A stretch of DNA of 64,000 nucleotides from NCBI GenBank assembly GCA_016721245.1, contig JADKIQ010000002.1:186001-250000 (forward strand). The letters run 5' to 3'. Source of the stretch: Sphingobacteriales bacterium (GTDB lineage: Bacteria > Bacteroidota > Bacteroidia > Chitinophagales > JADIYW01). Shown here piece after piece: positions 38,806 to 46,804 of the stretch (positions are counted from its first letter, which is position 1; every line of letters begins with the position of its first letter). The position numbers were made by a program, and so were the translations under genes. The notes below the pieces were generated by a model that was given only the letters and a program-made list of their open reading frames with translations, did no database searches and had not been told where the DNA came from.

Positions 38806-38860
38806 TTTGCTAATTAAACAAACGTTTAATTAAATTTGTACTATTAAACAAACGTTTAAT
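38806..38860 (+). promoter_or_regulatory. TetR-efflux promoter with two embedded operators
   Basis: TTTG (38806-38809) and TAAATTTG (38831-38838), 21 bases apart, form a textbook Bacteroidota promoter. Two inverted repeats share the core TTAAAC-AAAC-GTTTAA: one at 38811-38832 with 9-bp arms lies between the -33 and -7 boxes, and one at 38843-38860 with 7-bp arms covers the expected start of transcription. Their centres are exactly 30 bases apart. Autorepression by the TetR protein encoded directly downstream is inferred. Confidence 0.8.
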
Positions 38861-38866
38861 TAAAAA

Positions 38867-39496
38867 ATGGAAGAGACTAAAATAAGCGATAAACGTGATT
38901 ATATTCTGGATGTTGCCGAGCGTTTATTTGCAGAACAGGGATTTGAAGCCATTAGTGTACGTGAAATATCAAAAGCAGCGGAGATTAACATTGCTATGGT
39001 GTCGTATTATTTTGGTTCCAAAGAAAAGCTGTATGAAGATGTGATTAACCGCAAGCTGATTTCATCAGATACGATTGCTAAATCTGTAGAGCAACATACT
39101 TCAAGTATGGACAAATTATTTGCAATGGTAGATTTATACATCGAGAAATTTTTTGAACGCCGCTTGTTTCAGAACATTATTTTCAGGGAAATGGCGATGA
39201 ACCAGCGAACAGCTATGGCTGAAAAAATTACCGTACAGGTACATAAGAATTTTTTACTGGCTTACGATATCATTCAGACAGGAATAGATAATAAGGAGTT
39301 TAAAAAAGTAGATATAGAGTTGACAGTAATGTCCATTATAGGGATTGTACGAATGTATACCACTTCCGGTACAATGGCTTGCAAGATTCTGAAGGTGGAA
39401 GATGAGTCGGAAGCATTTGGAAAAAAACAAAAAGACAGATTGAGAAAACATTTAAGACAACTTTTAATTAACCACCTAGGAATAGAATCAAAATAG
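38867..39496 (+). CDS. TetR/AcrR family repressor
   Basis: The 209 residues have an N-terminal helix-turn-helix (ISVREISKAAEINIAMVSYY, then FGSKEKLYEDV) and an all-helical ligand-binding domain. It is the first gene of the efflux operon, with TolC starting 2 bases after its stop. The operators in its promoter suggest that it represses the whole operon until a pump substrate binds. Confidence 0.93.
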   Translation: MEETKISDKRDYILDVAERLFAEQGFEAISVREISKAAEINIAMVSYYFGSKEKLYEDVINRKLISSDTIAKSVEQHTSSMDKLFAMVDLYIEKFFERRLFQNIIFREMAMNQRTAMAEKITVQVHKNFLLAYDIIQTGIDNKEFKKVDIELTVMSIIGIVRMYTTSGTMACKILKVEDESEAFGKKQKDRLRKHLRQLLINHLGIESK

Positions 39497-39498
39497 AT

Positions 39499-40815
39499 AT
39501 GAAGAAGTTATTTTATTTTACAGCATTTATCGTTTTACTAAGCAATGCATTTGGACAGGATATAAAGAAAATATCATTACAGGAAGCTTTTGATTTAGCT
39601 GCACAGAACAGTAAACAATTAATGGTAGACAGCCTGAAAATACAGGCATTGGATTTTAAAAAGAAACAGGCGCAGAATGCAATGCTGCCGGTAGTTGGTG
39701 TTAGTACAAGCTATACCAGATTAAGTGGAAATATAGATGAATTGCCTCCAATTAATTTCATGGGCAAAGATATAGTTTTAAATAAACAGATTTTAAATCA
39801 ATATAATAACCGTGTTTCTGTACAGCAACCAATCTTCCAGGGACTAAAAAACTGGAATACGATGAAATCCATCGGTCAGTTAAAAATAGCTACGGACTTA
39901 GACAGACAAAAGGATCAGCAGGATATTAAACTGAATGTTATTCAGACGTATTACAACTTGTATAAACTACAACAGACAAAAATAGTACTGGATTCAAATA
40001 TTGCACAAACGCAGGTTCGTGTGAATGATATTTCTAAATTTAAAAATGCAGGATTGGCGTTGAATAATGATGTAATGCGCGCCGAATTACAAAAAACAAA
40101 TTTACTGGTTTCCCAGGCAGATGTGGAAAGCGCTATTGATATCACCAACTTTAACATGTGTATTTTGCTGGGACTGGATATCAGTACAAAAATACAAGTA
40201 GAAAACCCGGAAGTAGTGAAAGATGCGAATACGACTATTCAGTCATTAATCGCGTCCTCTTATGCAGACAGAGCCGAATTTAAAGCACAAGACTACAGAA
40301 CAAAAGCTGCGGATTATCAGGTTAAAGCATCTAAAAGCGCCTATATGCCAACGGTTAGTGCGGTAGGAAACGGTTATTATAACAATCCTAATCAACGCAT
40401 TTTTCCACAGGAAAATAATTTTAAATCAACCTGGGATGTGGGAGTAAGTGTGAGCTGGAATATCATGCAGTTATATACCGCACGTGCTATTGTAAGTGAT
40501 GCAAAAAATCAAAAAGCACAATTACTGCAGGCCACTGCCCAAATTAAAGACGGAATTTCTATGGAAGTAAATGCAGCTTATGAAACATTAAAAGTGGCAT
40601 TACTGAAAATTGATTTAGCGCAGCGCGCCATTGATCAGGCAACTGAAAATAAGAGAATTCTGGATAATAGATTCGGCGCACAGGTTGCTTTATTGAGCGA
40701 TGTGCTGGAAGCGGATCAGTTTTTACTGCAGGCACAAACTAATTTACTGAATGCACAGGCGGATGCTGCTATTGCCAATTATAAATTACAAAGAAGTTTA
40801 GGAGCTATTAAATAA
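39499..40815 (+). CDS. TolC-like outer membrane efflux protein
   Basis: The 438 residues include a signal peptide (MKKLFYFTAFIVLLSNAFGQ) and two OEP repeats. Typical segments are ISLQEAFDLAAQNSKQL at the start and ADQFLLQAQTNLLNAQADAA near the end. It provides the outer-membrane tunnel for the two inner-membrane pumps encoded downstream. Confidence 0.93.
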   Translation: MKKLFYFTAFIVLLSNAFGQDIKKISLQEAFDLAAQNSKQLMVDSLKIQALDFKKKQAQNAMLPVVGVSTSYTRLSGNIDELPPINFMGKDIVLNKQILNQYNNRVSVQQPIFQGLKNWNTMKSIGQLKIATDLDRQKDQQDIKLNVIQTYYNLYKLQQTKIVLDSNIAQTQVRVNDISKFKNAGLALNNDVMRAELQKTNLLVSQADVESAIDITNFNMCILLGLDISTKIQVENPEVVKDANTTIQSLIASSYADRAEFKAQDYRTKAADYQVKASKSAYMPTVSAVGNGYYNNPNQRIFPQENNFKSTWDVGVSVSWNIMQLYTARAIVSDAKNQKAQLLQATAQIKDGISMEVNAAYETLKVALLKIDLAQRAIDQATENKRILDNRFGAQVALLSDVLEADQFLLQAQTNLLNAQADAAIANYKLQRSLGAIK

Positions 40816-40837
40816 ATTTTATTCAAAACAGGCAATT

Positions 40838-41938
40838 ATGAAGATCAACTATCTTACAATATTATCCACTCTTTTGTTTTTTTCTTGTGCGAATACAAAC
40901 AATCAGGAAATAAAACCCATTCGTAAGGATATATCTGAAATCGTATTTGCTTCCGGAAGTTTGGAGTCGGATAATAAATACAATCTTACGGCACAAACTG
41001 ATGGTAATATCATAAAGCTGAATCTGGTGGAAGGCGCTACGGTTGCTGTCAATCAGCTGGTAGCGGTAATTGATAACAAGCAAAATATCATCAGTACCAA
41101 TAACGCAGCAGAGCAGTTAAAAATTGCACAATACAACAATACGGATAACGCGCCTTTGTTGCAGCAAATTAAGGCAAATATAGAGGCGGCAAAAGAAAAA
41201 CTAAGTCAGGATATCACTCAGGAACAACGCTATCAGGAATTATATAACCAAAGCAGTGTTACCAAATCGGAACTGGAAAAAATGCAATTGAGTACCAAAA
41301 CGTCCAAAGCAAATTTAGCGGCACTGGAGCAGCAATATAAATCCGTTCAGCAGCAAAATAAACAACAATACATTACGCAATCCAATGCGGTAAAAGGCAG
41401 TGTAATTAATCAGGAAAATAATCAGGTGAAAATTGTAGCTGCAGGAAAAGTGTATAAGAAAGTAAAACAAGTAGGTGATTATGTTCGCCGCGGTGATGTG
41501 ATTGCAATTATTGCCAATGAAAATTTATTGTACGCTAAATTAAATGTAGACGAAAATTCAATTGATAAGGTAAAGGTGGGACAAACCATAACTATTCAGC
41601 TAAACACACAAAAGAACAAAAAATATACCGGCGTGGTTAGTGAGATTCTACCTGTTTTCGATGAGCCGTCACAATCTTTTATAGTAAAAGTACAATTTAC
41701 CGAGAAACCCGATTTTACGGTAAACGGCACACAGCTGGAAGCAAATATTTTAGTAGGAGAGAAAAAGAACACATTGCTGATTCCCAGAAACTACGTTTCT
41801 TTTGGAAATAAAGTGCAATTGAAAGGCAGTGATGATTTGAAAACTATTGAAACCGGAATTGTTTCCACAGAATATGTGGAAGTATTAAACGGTTTAACTG
41901 AAAATGATATTTTGGTTCCGGTAAAACCTAAAAAATAA
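40838..41938 (+). CDS. Membrane fusion protein (periplasmic adaptor) lipoprotein
   Basis: The 366 residues show a lipobox (LLFFSCANT, Cys17), a lipoyl/barrel-sandwich half (LTAQTDGNIIKLNLVEGATV), a coiled-coil hairpin and the second half (GKVYKKVKQVGDYVRRGDVI). Its last base overlaps the first base of the FtsX-type permease gene, so it is the adaptor of that ABC exporter. Confidence 0.9.
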   Translation: MKINYLTILSTLLFFSCANTNNQEIKPIRKDISEIVFASGSLESDNKYNLTAQTDGNIIKLNLVEGATVAVNQLVAVIDNKQNIISTNNAAEQLKIAQYNNTDNAPLLQQIKANIEAAKEKLSQDITQEQRYQELYNQSSVTKSELEKMQLSTKTSKANLAALEQQYKSVQQQNKQQYITQSNAVKGSVINQENNQVKIVAAGKVYKKVKQVGDYVRRGDVIAIIANENLLYAKLNVDENSIDKVKVGQTITIQLNTQKNKKYTGVVSEILPVFDEPSQSFIVKVQFTEKPDFTVNGTQLEANILVGEKKNTLLIPRNYVSFGNKVQLKGSDDLKTIETGIVSTEYVEVLNGLTENDILVPVKPKK

Positions 41939-43179
41939 TGTTTGTAAAAAAACATCCGGTAAACGGCGAAGTGGCATACACTTATATTGTGAGTAATAAA
42001 AAACTTACGATGGTGGCTGCTTTGGGTGTTACACTGGGTATTGCGGTTTTTATTTTTATGAATTCGATGTTAGCAGGATTTGACAAATCATCTTCAGAGG
42101 CTTTTTTTAAATCGATTCCCCACATCAGAATTTACAAAGACGATGAAATTTCTAAACCCATCGTAAATCAGTCGGGCAAAAATATTCCGGTTATTGTCAA
42201 TCCAAAAGTAGTTCCTTCCAATAATACGATTGTAAATCCGAAGCAGGTTATTCAGTTATTGAAAAATCAATCTGATGTTGTATTGGTAACACCACAATTA
42301 ACTGTGGGAATATTTTACAACAATGCAAAAACGCAGATAAGCGGACGCGCCATCGGTATTTTACCGGAAGAGGCTAATCAGATGTTCAACATGGAATCAT
42401 ATGTGGTGGAAGGGAATGTGAATAATCTGAAAAACAATATTAACGGAATTCTGTTAGGTTCCGGTGTCGCTGCAAAAATGAACGTCAGAGAAGGAGATAA
42501 TATCAGTATTACATCTTCAGTTGGTATGACAAAAGTGATGAAAGTAATTGGTGTTTTTCAGACTAATAATTCTGTGGTAGATAAAACAACGGCTTATGTC
42601 AATATTGCGTTTGCACAGCAATTAATGAAAAAAAATTCCTCTTACATCACCGATATTAACGTAAATATTAAAGATTACAATAAGGCAAAAGCATACGCAC
42701 CCGAACTGGCACAACTAACAAATTATAAAGCAGAAGATTGGGAATCTGCCAATGAAACCTATATGGCTGCTACCAGAATGCGTGCTATCATCATTCGTTT
42801 TGTATCTATATCTATTTTACTCGTGGCAGGGTTTGGTATTTATAATATCCTAAACATGACGGTGATGCAGAAAATTAATGACATTGCTATTTTAAAAGCC
42901 ATTGGATTTAATGGCCGTGATGTTATCCGCATATTCGTTTCACAGGCACTCATCATCGGGTTAATTGGAATTGTATTCGGAGTACTGTTTGCATCCATTA
43001 TGGTGGCTGTTTTGCAAAATTATTATGTAGGAGGTGATATCGGTTATTTTCCGATATACTTTAAACTGAGCAATTTTTTAAAAGGTATATTTTTCGGTTT
43101 TGCCGTTACTTTTCTGGCTGGTTTTATTCCGGCGCGAAAGGCAGCTAATATTGATCCTGTTTCAATTTTCAGAAAATAA
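41938..43179 (+). CDS. ABC transporter permease, FtsX/LolE/MacB type
   Basis: In 413 residues an N-terminal membrane helix (MVAALGVTLGIAVFIFMNSM) precedes a large periplasmic MacB_PCD domain and three C-terminal helices of the FtsX domain (ILLVAGFGIYNILNMTVMQK and following). This topology is that of mechanotransmission exporters (MacB, LolCDE). It pairs with the ATPase encoded 4 bases after its stop. Confidence 0.9.
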   Translation: MFVKKHPVNGEVAYTYIVSNKKLTMVAALGVTLGIAVFIFMNSMLAGFDKSSSEAFFKSIPHIRIYKDDEISKPIVNQSGKNIPVIVNPKVVPSNNTIVNPKQVIQLLKNQSDVVLVTPQLTVGIFYNNAKTQISGRAIGILPEEANQMFNMESYVVEGNVNNLKNNINGILLGSGVAAKMNVREGDNISITSSVGMTKVMKVIGVFQTNNSVVDKTTAYVNIAFAQQLMKKNSSYITDINVNIKDYNKAKAYAPELAQLTNYKAEDWESANETYMAATRMRAIIIRFVSISILLVAGFGIYNILNMTVMQKINDIAILKAIGFNGRDVIRIFVSQALIIGLIGIVFGVLFASIMVAVLQNYYVGGDIGYFPIYFKLSNFLKGIFFGFAVTFLAGFIPARKAANIDPVSIFRK

Positions 43180-43183
43180 AGTG

Positions 43184-43879
43184 ATGAAAGAAATTATTTT
43201 AAAAACAGAATCCATTACTAAGCATTTCCACGATCCAGTGGAGTTTAAGGTGTTGGATGAGATTTCTTTCGAAGTATACAAAGGAGAATTCCTGACGGTT
43301 ATCGGAAAGTCCGGCTGCGGAAAATCTACGTTGTTATACATCCTGTCTACAATGGATACAGAGTTTGACGGAGAATTATTTATCGACAACCAAAACATAT
43401 CCAGGTGGAAACAGGATAAACTGGCAGCTATCAGAAATGAAAAGATTGGATTTGTTTTTCAGTTTCATTATCTGCTGGGCGAATTTACCTGTTTGAAAAA
43501 TGTAATGATTCCGGCGTTGCGTTTAGGGAAGTTACCTTACGATGTAATTGAAGAAAAAGCCTATCAGAAGCTGGAATTGCTGGGTTTGAAAGATCAGGCA
43601 TTAAAACCATCCTCTAAACTTTCCGGCGGTCAGCAGCAACGCGTTGCCATAGCACGTGCACTAATTAATGATCCTTTAATTATAATGGGGGATGAACCAA
43701 CAGGTAATTTAGACAGTATGAATACGCAGAATATATTCTCCATTTTCAAAGAGCTCACACAGGAGTTCGGGCAAACCATCATTGCAGTTACACACGACCA
43801 GGATTTTGCCAAAGCATCCGACAGAACCATTGAAATGCAGGATGGAAAAATTATTAACCAGAATTATAAATTTATTTAA
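43184..43879 (+). CDS. ABC transporter ATP-binding protein, LolD/MacB type
   Basis: The 231 residues from ATG 43184 begin MKEIILKTESITKHF; a longer frame would run into the permease gene. Walker A is GKSGCGKST, the signature LSGGQQQRVAIARAL, Walker B LIIMGDEPTG, and the switch His is in VTHDQ. It powers the preceding permease. Confidence 0.95.
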   Translation: MKEIILKTESITKHFHDPVEFKVLDEISFEVYKGEFLTVIGKSGCGKSTLLYILSTMDTEFDGELFIDNQNISRWKQDKLAAIRNEKIGFVFQFHYLLGEFTCLKNVMIPALRLGKLPYDVIEEKAYQKLELLGLKDQALKPSSKLSGGQQQRVAIARALINDPLIIMGDEPTGNLDSMNTQNIFSIFKELTQEFGQTIIAVTHDQDFAKASDRTIEMQDGKIINQNYKFI

Positions 43880-43888
43880 TCAACAAAT

Positions 43889-45022
43889 ATGGAAGAGACA
43901 ACACAAGAAAAGAAATCATCTATAAAATTGCTTAAGCCAATTATAGGTATTATTATTTTAGGATGTGCGGTATTTTTTGCATACAAAAAAATATCCTATG
44001 CACAACATAACGAAGACACTGAAAACTCACAGATAGAATGTAATATTGTTCCAATAGCACCGCGTATTTCAGGTTATATTGACCAGATTTATGTAAAGGA
44101 AAATCAAGAGGTACGCAAAGGCGATACTATTTTAAAACTAGACGACAGGGATTTAAAAATCCGTCTGCAGCAGGCAATTATAAATGCTAAAAGTGCCGGA
44201 GCAAATGTAAGTGTGGTGAAAAGTAATGCTACATCCGCAGATGCTTCTGCCAGTGCTACCTCTACGTCAATATTAACTGCACAGGCAAATATTGAAACAG
44301 CCAAAGCAAATGTAGAATCAGCTAGGGTGAGAGTATGGAATGCAACAGAAAATTTTAAACGTTACGAGCAATTATTCAATCAGACATCTGCTACTCAGGC
44401 GCAATATGATGCAGCGCTGGCAGAAAAACAATCTGCAGAAAAACAGGTGGCTGTTTTGGAAAGACAAGTACAGGTAGCACAGGCACAGTTAAAAGCAGCG
44501 CAGCAACAGTCAGCCGCATCGCGCACTCAGGCAAACGGTGTTGGAACACAGGTAAATCTGGCAGAAGTTGGTATTCAGCAACGTAATGCAGATATTGATT
44601 TTGCACAATTGCAATTAACCTATGCATATATCATTGCACCGTGCGACGGATTCATTTCCAAGAAAAGTGTACAGGTAGGACAGTTGGTTAATCCGGGACA
44701 AACTTTAATGAGTCTGGTAGATGATTCTCAGCTTTGGATTACCGCCAATTTTAAAGAAACGCAAATTGAGAACATGAAAGAAGGACAAGATGTGGAAGTG
44801 AAAGTAGATGCGTATGAAGGCAAAACATTCAAAGGGAAAATAGAATCATTACAGGCTGCAACAGGTTCCAAGTTTTCCTTATTGCCTGCGGATAATGCAA
44901 CAGGAAACTTTGTGAAAGTAGTACAACGTGTACCGGTTCGTATTGCATTGCTGGATGATAAAAATGATAAATACGATTTACGTGCGGGTATGAATGTAAC
45001 CGTTGCAGTGAAAGTAAAGTAA
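43889..45022 (+). CDS. HlyD family secretion protein, EmrA-like
   Basis: The 377 residues have an N-terminal membrane anchor (LKPIIGIIILGCAVFFAYKK), biotinyl-lipoyl halves (IAPRISGYIDQIYVKENQEV and YIIAPCDGFISKKSVQVGQL) and a long Ala/Gln-rich coiled coil. It is the adaptor for the MFS pump that follows, as in EmrAB-TolC. Confidence 0.93.
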   Translation: MEETTQEKKSSIKLLKPIIGIIILGCAVFFAYKKISYAQHNEDTENSQIECNIVPIAPRISGYIDQIYVKENQEVRKGDTILKLDDRDLKIRLQQAIINAKSAGANVSVVKSNATSADASASATSTSILTAQANIETAKANVESARVRVWNATENFKRYEQLFNQTSATQAQYDAALAEKQSAEKQVAVLERQVQVAQAQLKAAQQQSAASRTQANGVGTQVNLAEVGIQQRNADIDFAQLQLTYAYIIAPCDGFISKKSVQVGQLVNPGQTLMSLVDDSQLWITANFKETQIENMKEGQDVEVKVDAYEGKTFKGKIESLQAATGSKFSLLPADNATGNFVKVVQRVPVRIALLDDKNDKYDLRAGMNVTVAVKVK

Positions 45023-45130
45023 ATAATTTGAAAGTGTGTTGATTTGAAAATGAAATGCTCATTTATAATTATCAAATTAATCCGAATTTAATTTTCAAAT
45101 TATCTAATTTTCAAATTTTCATATTCTATT

Positions 45131-46711
45131 ATGACTCAAGATCAAACCAACAGCTTAATTGAACACGGCGCACGTCGTTATATCATTACAATAACCGTAG
45201 TATTATGTACACTGTTGGAGTTAATTGATACAACAGTAGTAAATGTGGCAACGAATACCTTGATGGGGAATTTAGGCGCTACACTTTCTGAAGTAAGCTG
45301 GGTAATTGCGTCATATGCAATTGCCAATGTAATCATTGTACCGATGAGCGGCTGGTTGTCTTCACAATTCGGAAGAAAAATTTACTTTGCCAGTTCGGTA
45401 GCCATCTTTACATTCGCTTCCTTGATGTGCGGATTATCCGGTTCTATATGGACATTGGTTTTCTGGCGATTTGTGCAGGGGATTGGCGGAGGTGCTTTAT
45501 TTGCTACTTCACAAACTATTTTAAAAGAAATTTATCCTCCGGAAAAAATTGGTATGGCAATGGCAATGTTTGGAATGGGTGTAATCGTTGGTCCAACGAT
45601 TGGTCCTTATTTAGGAGGGTATTTAGTGTATAATTATTCGTGGCCGGTGATTTTCTTTGTAAATATTCCCATCGGAATATTGGCAATTTTTTTGACACTG
45701 ACATATATTCGCGATAATCCGTTTGATAAAAAAACAGATGCAAGCGTCGACTGGTTAGGAATCATTTTATTAATAGTTGGAATTGGTTCTTTACAATTGG
45801 TTTTGGAACAGGGTGAACGCAACGACTGGTTTGAATCGCAATATATCATAACATTCACTCTGTTAGCTGTAACAGGCATTATCGGATTTATTATAAGAGA
45901 ATTAACTGCAGAAAATCCGATTGTAGACTTACGTGTATTGGCAAAAGGAAATGTAGCTATAGCCACCATCATGAATTTTGTACTCGGATTTATTTTATTC
46001 GGCAGTGTATTTATTTATCCAATTTATATGCAGCGCTTTTTAGGATTTACCGCCCAAATGTCTGGTGCGATGTTTATCCTCGGCGCTTTGTTGAGTGGCA
46101 TGCTGATGCCTGTGGTAGGTGGAATGTTATCTAAAGGCACACCACCTAAATATATGATAGTTGGAGGATTTTTAATAACTGCCATATTTGTCTTCTGGTC
46201 TTCTTTTATTTTTACTACCAATACAGGAACAGAACCTATGTTCTGGCCATTACTGGTGCGTGGTTTGGGAATGGCTTTTTTGTTTGTACCTCTTTCCGGT
46301 TTAACGTTGGGTGGATTAAACGGAAAAGATGTAGGGCAGGCATCCGGTATTTCTAACATGATACGACAAATCGGGGGTTCTATGAGTGTGGCGATTATTG
46401 GTGTATTGAACGAAACATTAAGCGCTGAACACAGAGCAAATATCCTGGAGCATGTAACACCGGATAACCCTTTGGTGAACGAACGTTTAAATGCGATGAA
46501 AGCCGGATTAATGAGCGCTACCAGTGATGCACAAAGAGCCTCACAACAGGCACTCGCATTTCTTGATTATAACATCAATAAACAGGCAGCTATTTTAAGT
46601 TATATCGATATCTTTCATTACCTGACAATATTTATTTTGATATCTCTTCCGCTCGTGTTGTTTGCCAGAACATACAAGTTGAATCAGGATGCGATGAATG
46701 AAGGACATTAA
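45131..46711 (+). CDS. DHA2 family MFS drug transporter, EmrB/QacA type
   Basis: The 526 residues are predicted to cross the membrane 14 times. Motif D1 is LLELIDTTVVNVATNTL; motif A is GWLSSQFGRKI; motif C is GMGVIVGPTIGPYLGG. With the upstream EmrA and TolC it should form a tripartite proton-driven pump. It ends the efflux operon; a 108-base AT-rich gap separates it from EmrA. Confidence 0.94.
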   Translation: MTQDQTNSLIEHGARRYIITITVVLCTLLELIDTTVVNVATNTLMGNLGATLSEVSWVIASYAIANVIIVPMSGWLSSQFGRKIYFASSVAIFTFASLMCGLSGSIWTLVFWRFVQGIGGGALFATSQTILKEIYPPEKIGMAMAMFGMGVIVGPTIGPYLGGYLVYNYSWPVIFFVNIPIGILAIFLTLTYIRDNPFDKKTDASVDWLGIILLIVGIGSLQLVLEQGERNDWFESQYIITFTLLAVTGIIGFIIRELTAENPIVDLRVLAKGNVAIATIMNFVLGFILFGSVFIYPIYMQRFLGFTAQMSGAMFILGALLSGMLMPVVGGMLSKGTPPKYMIVGGFLITAIFVFWSSFIFTTNTGTEPMFWPLLVRGLGMAFLFVPLSGLTLGGLNGKDVGQASGISNMIRQIGGSMSVAIIGVLNETLSAEHRANILEHVTPDNPLVNERLNAMKAGLMSATSDAQRASQQALAFLDYNINKQAAILSYIDIFHYLTIFILISLPLVLFARTYKLNQDAMNEGH

Positions 46712-46761
46712 TGAGTCTTTTGCGGCTAGAATTTCTGAATATTATATAACTGCATTTTTAG

Positions 46762-46769
46762 TACATTTG
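46762..46769 (+). promoter_or_regulatory. -7 box and inverted repeat ahead of the metallopeptidase operon
   Basis: TACATTTG matches TAnnTTTG, 36 bases before the start. Another match (TATTTTTG) lies at 46773-46780. TTGTATT (46767-46773) and AATACAA (46792-46798) form an inverted repeat around the expected start of transcription, a possible operator. No clear -33 element. Confidence 0.4.
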
Positions 46770-46804
46770 TATTATTTTTGATATTTGTTTTAATACAAGT
46801 TTGA

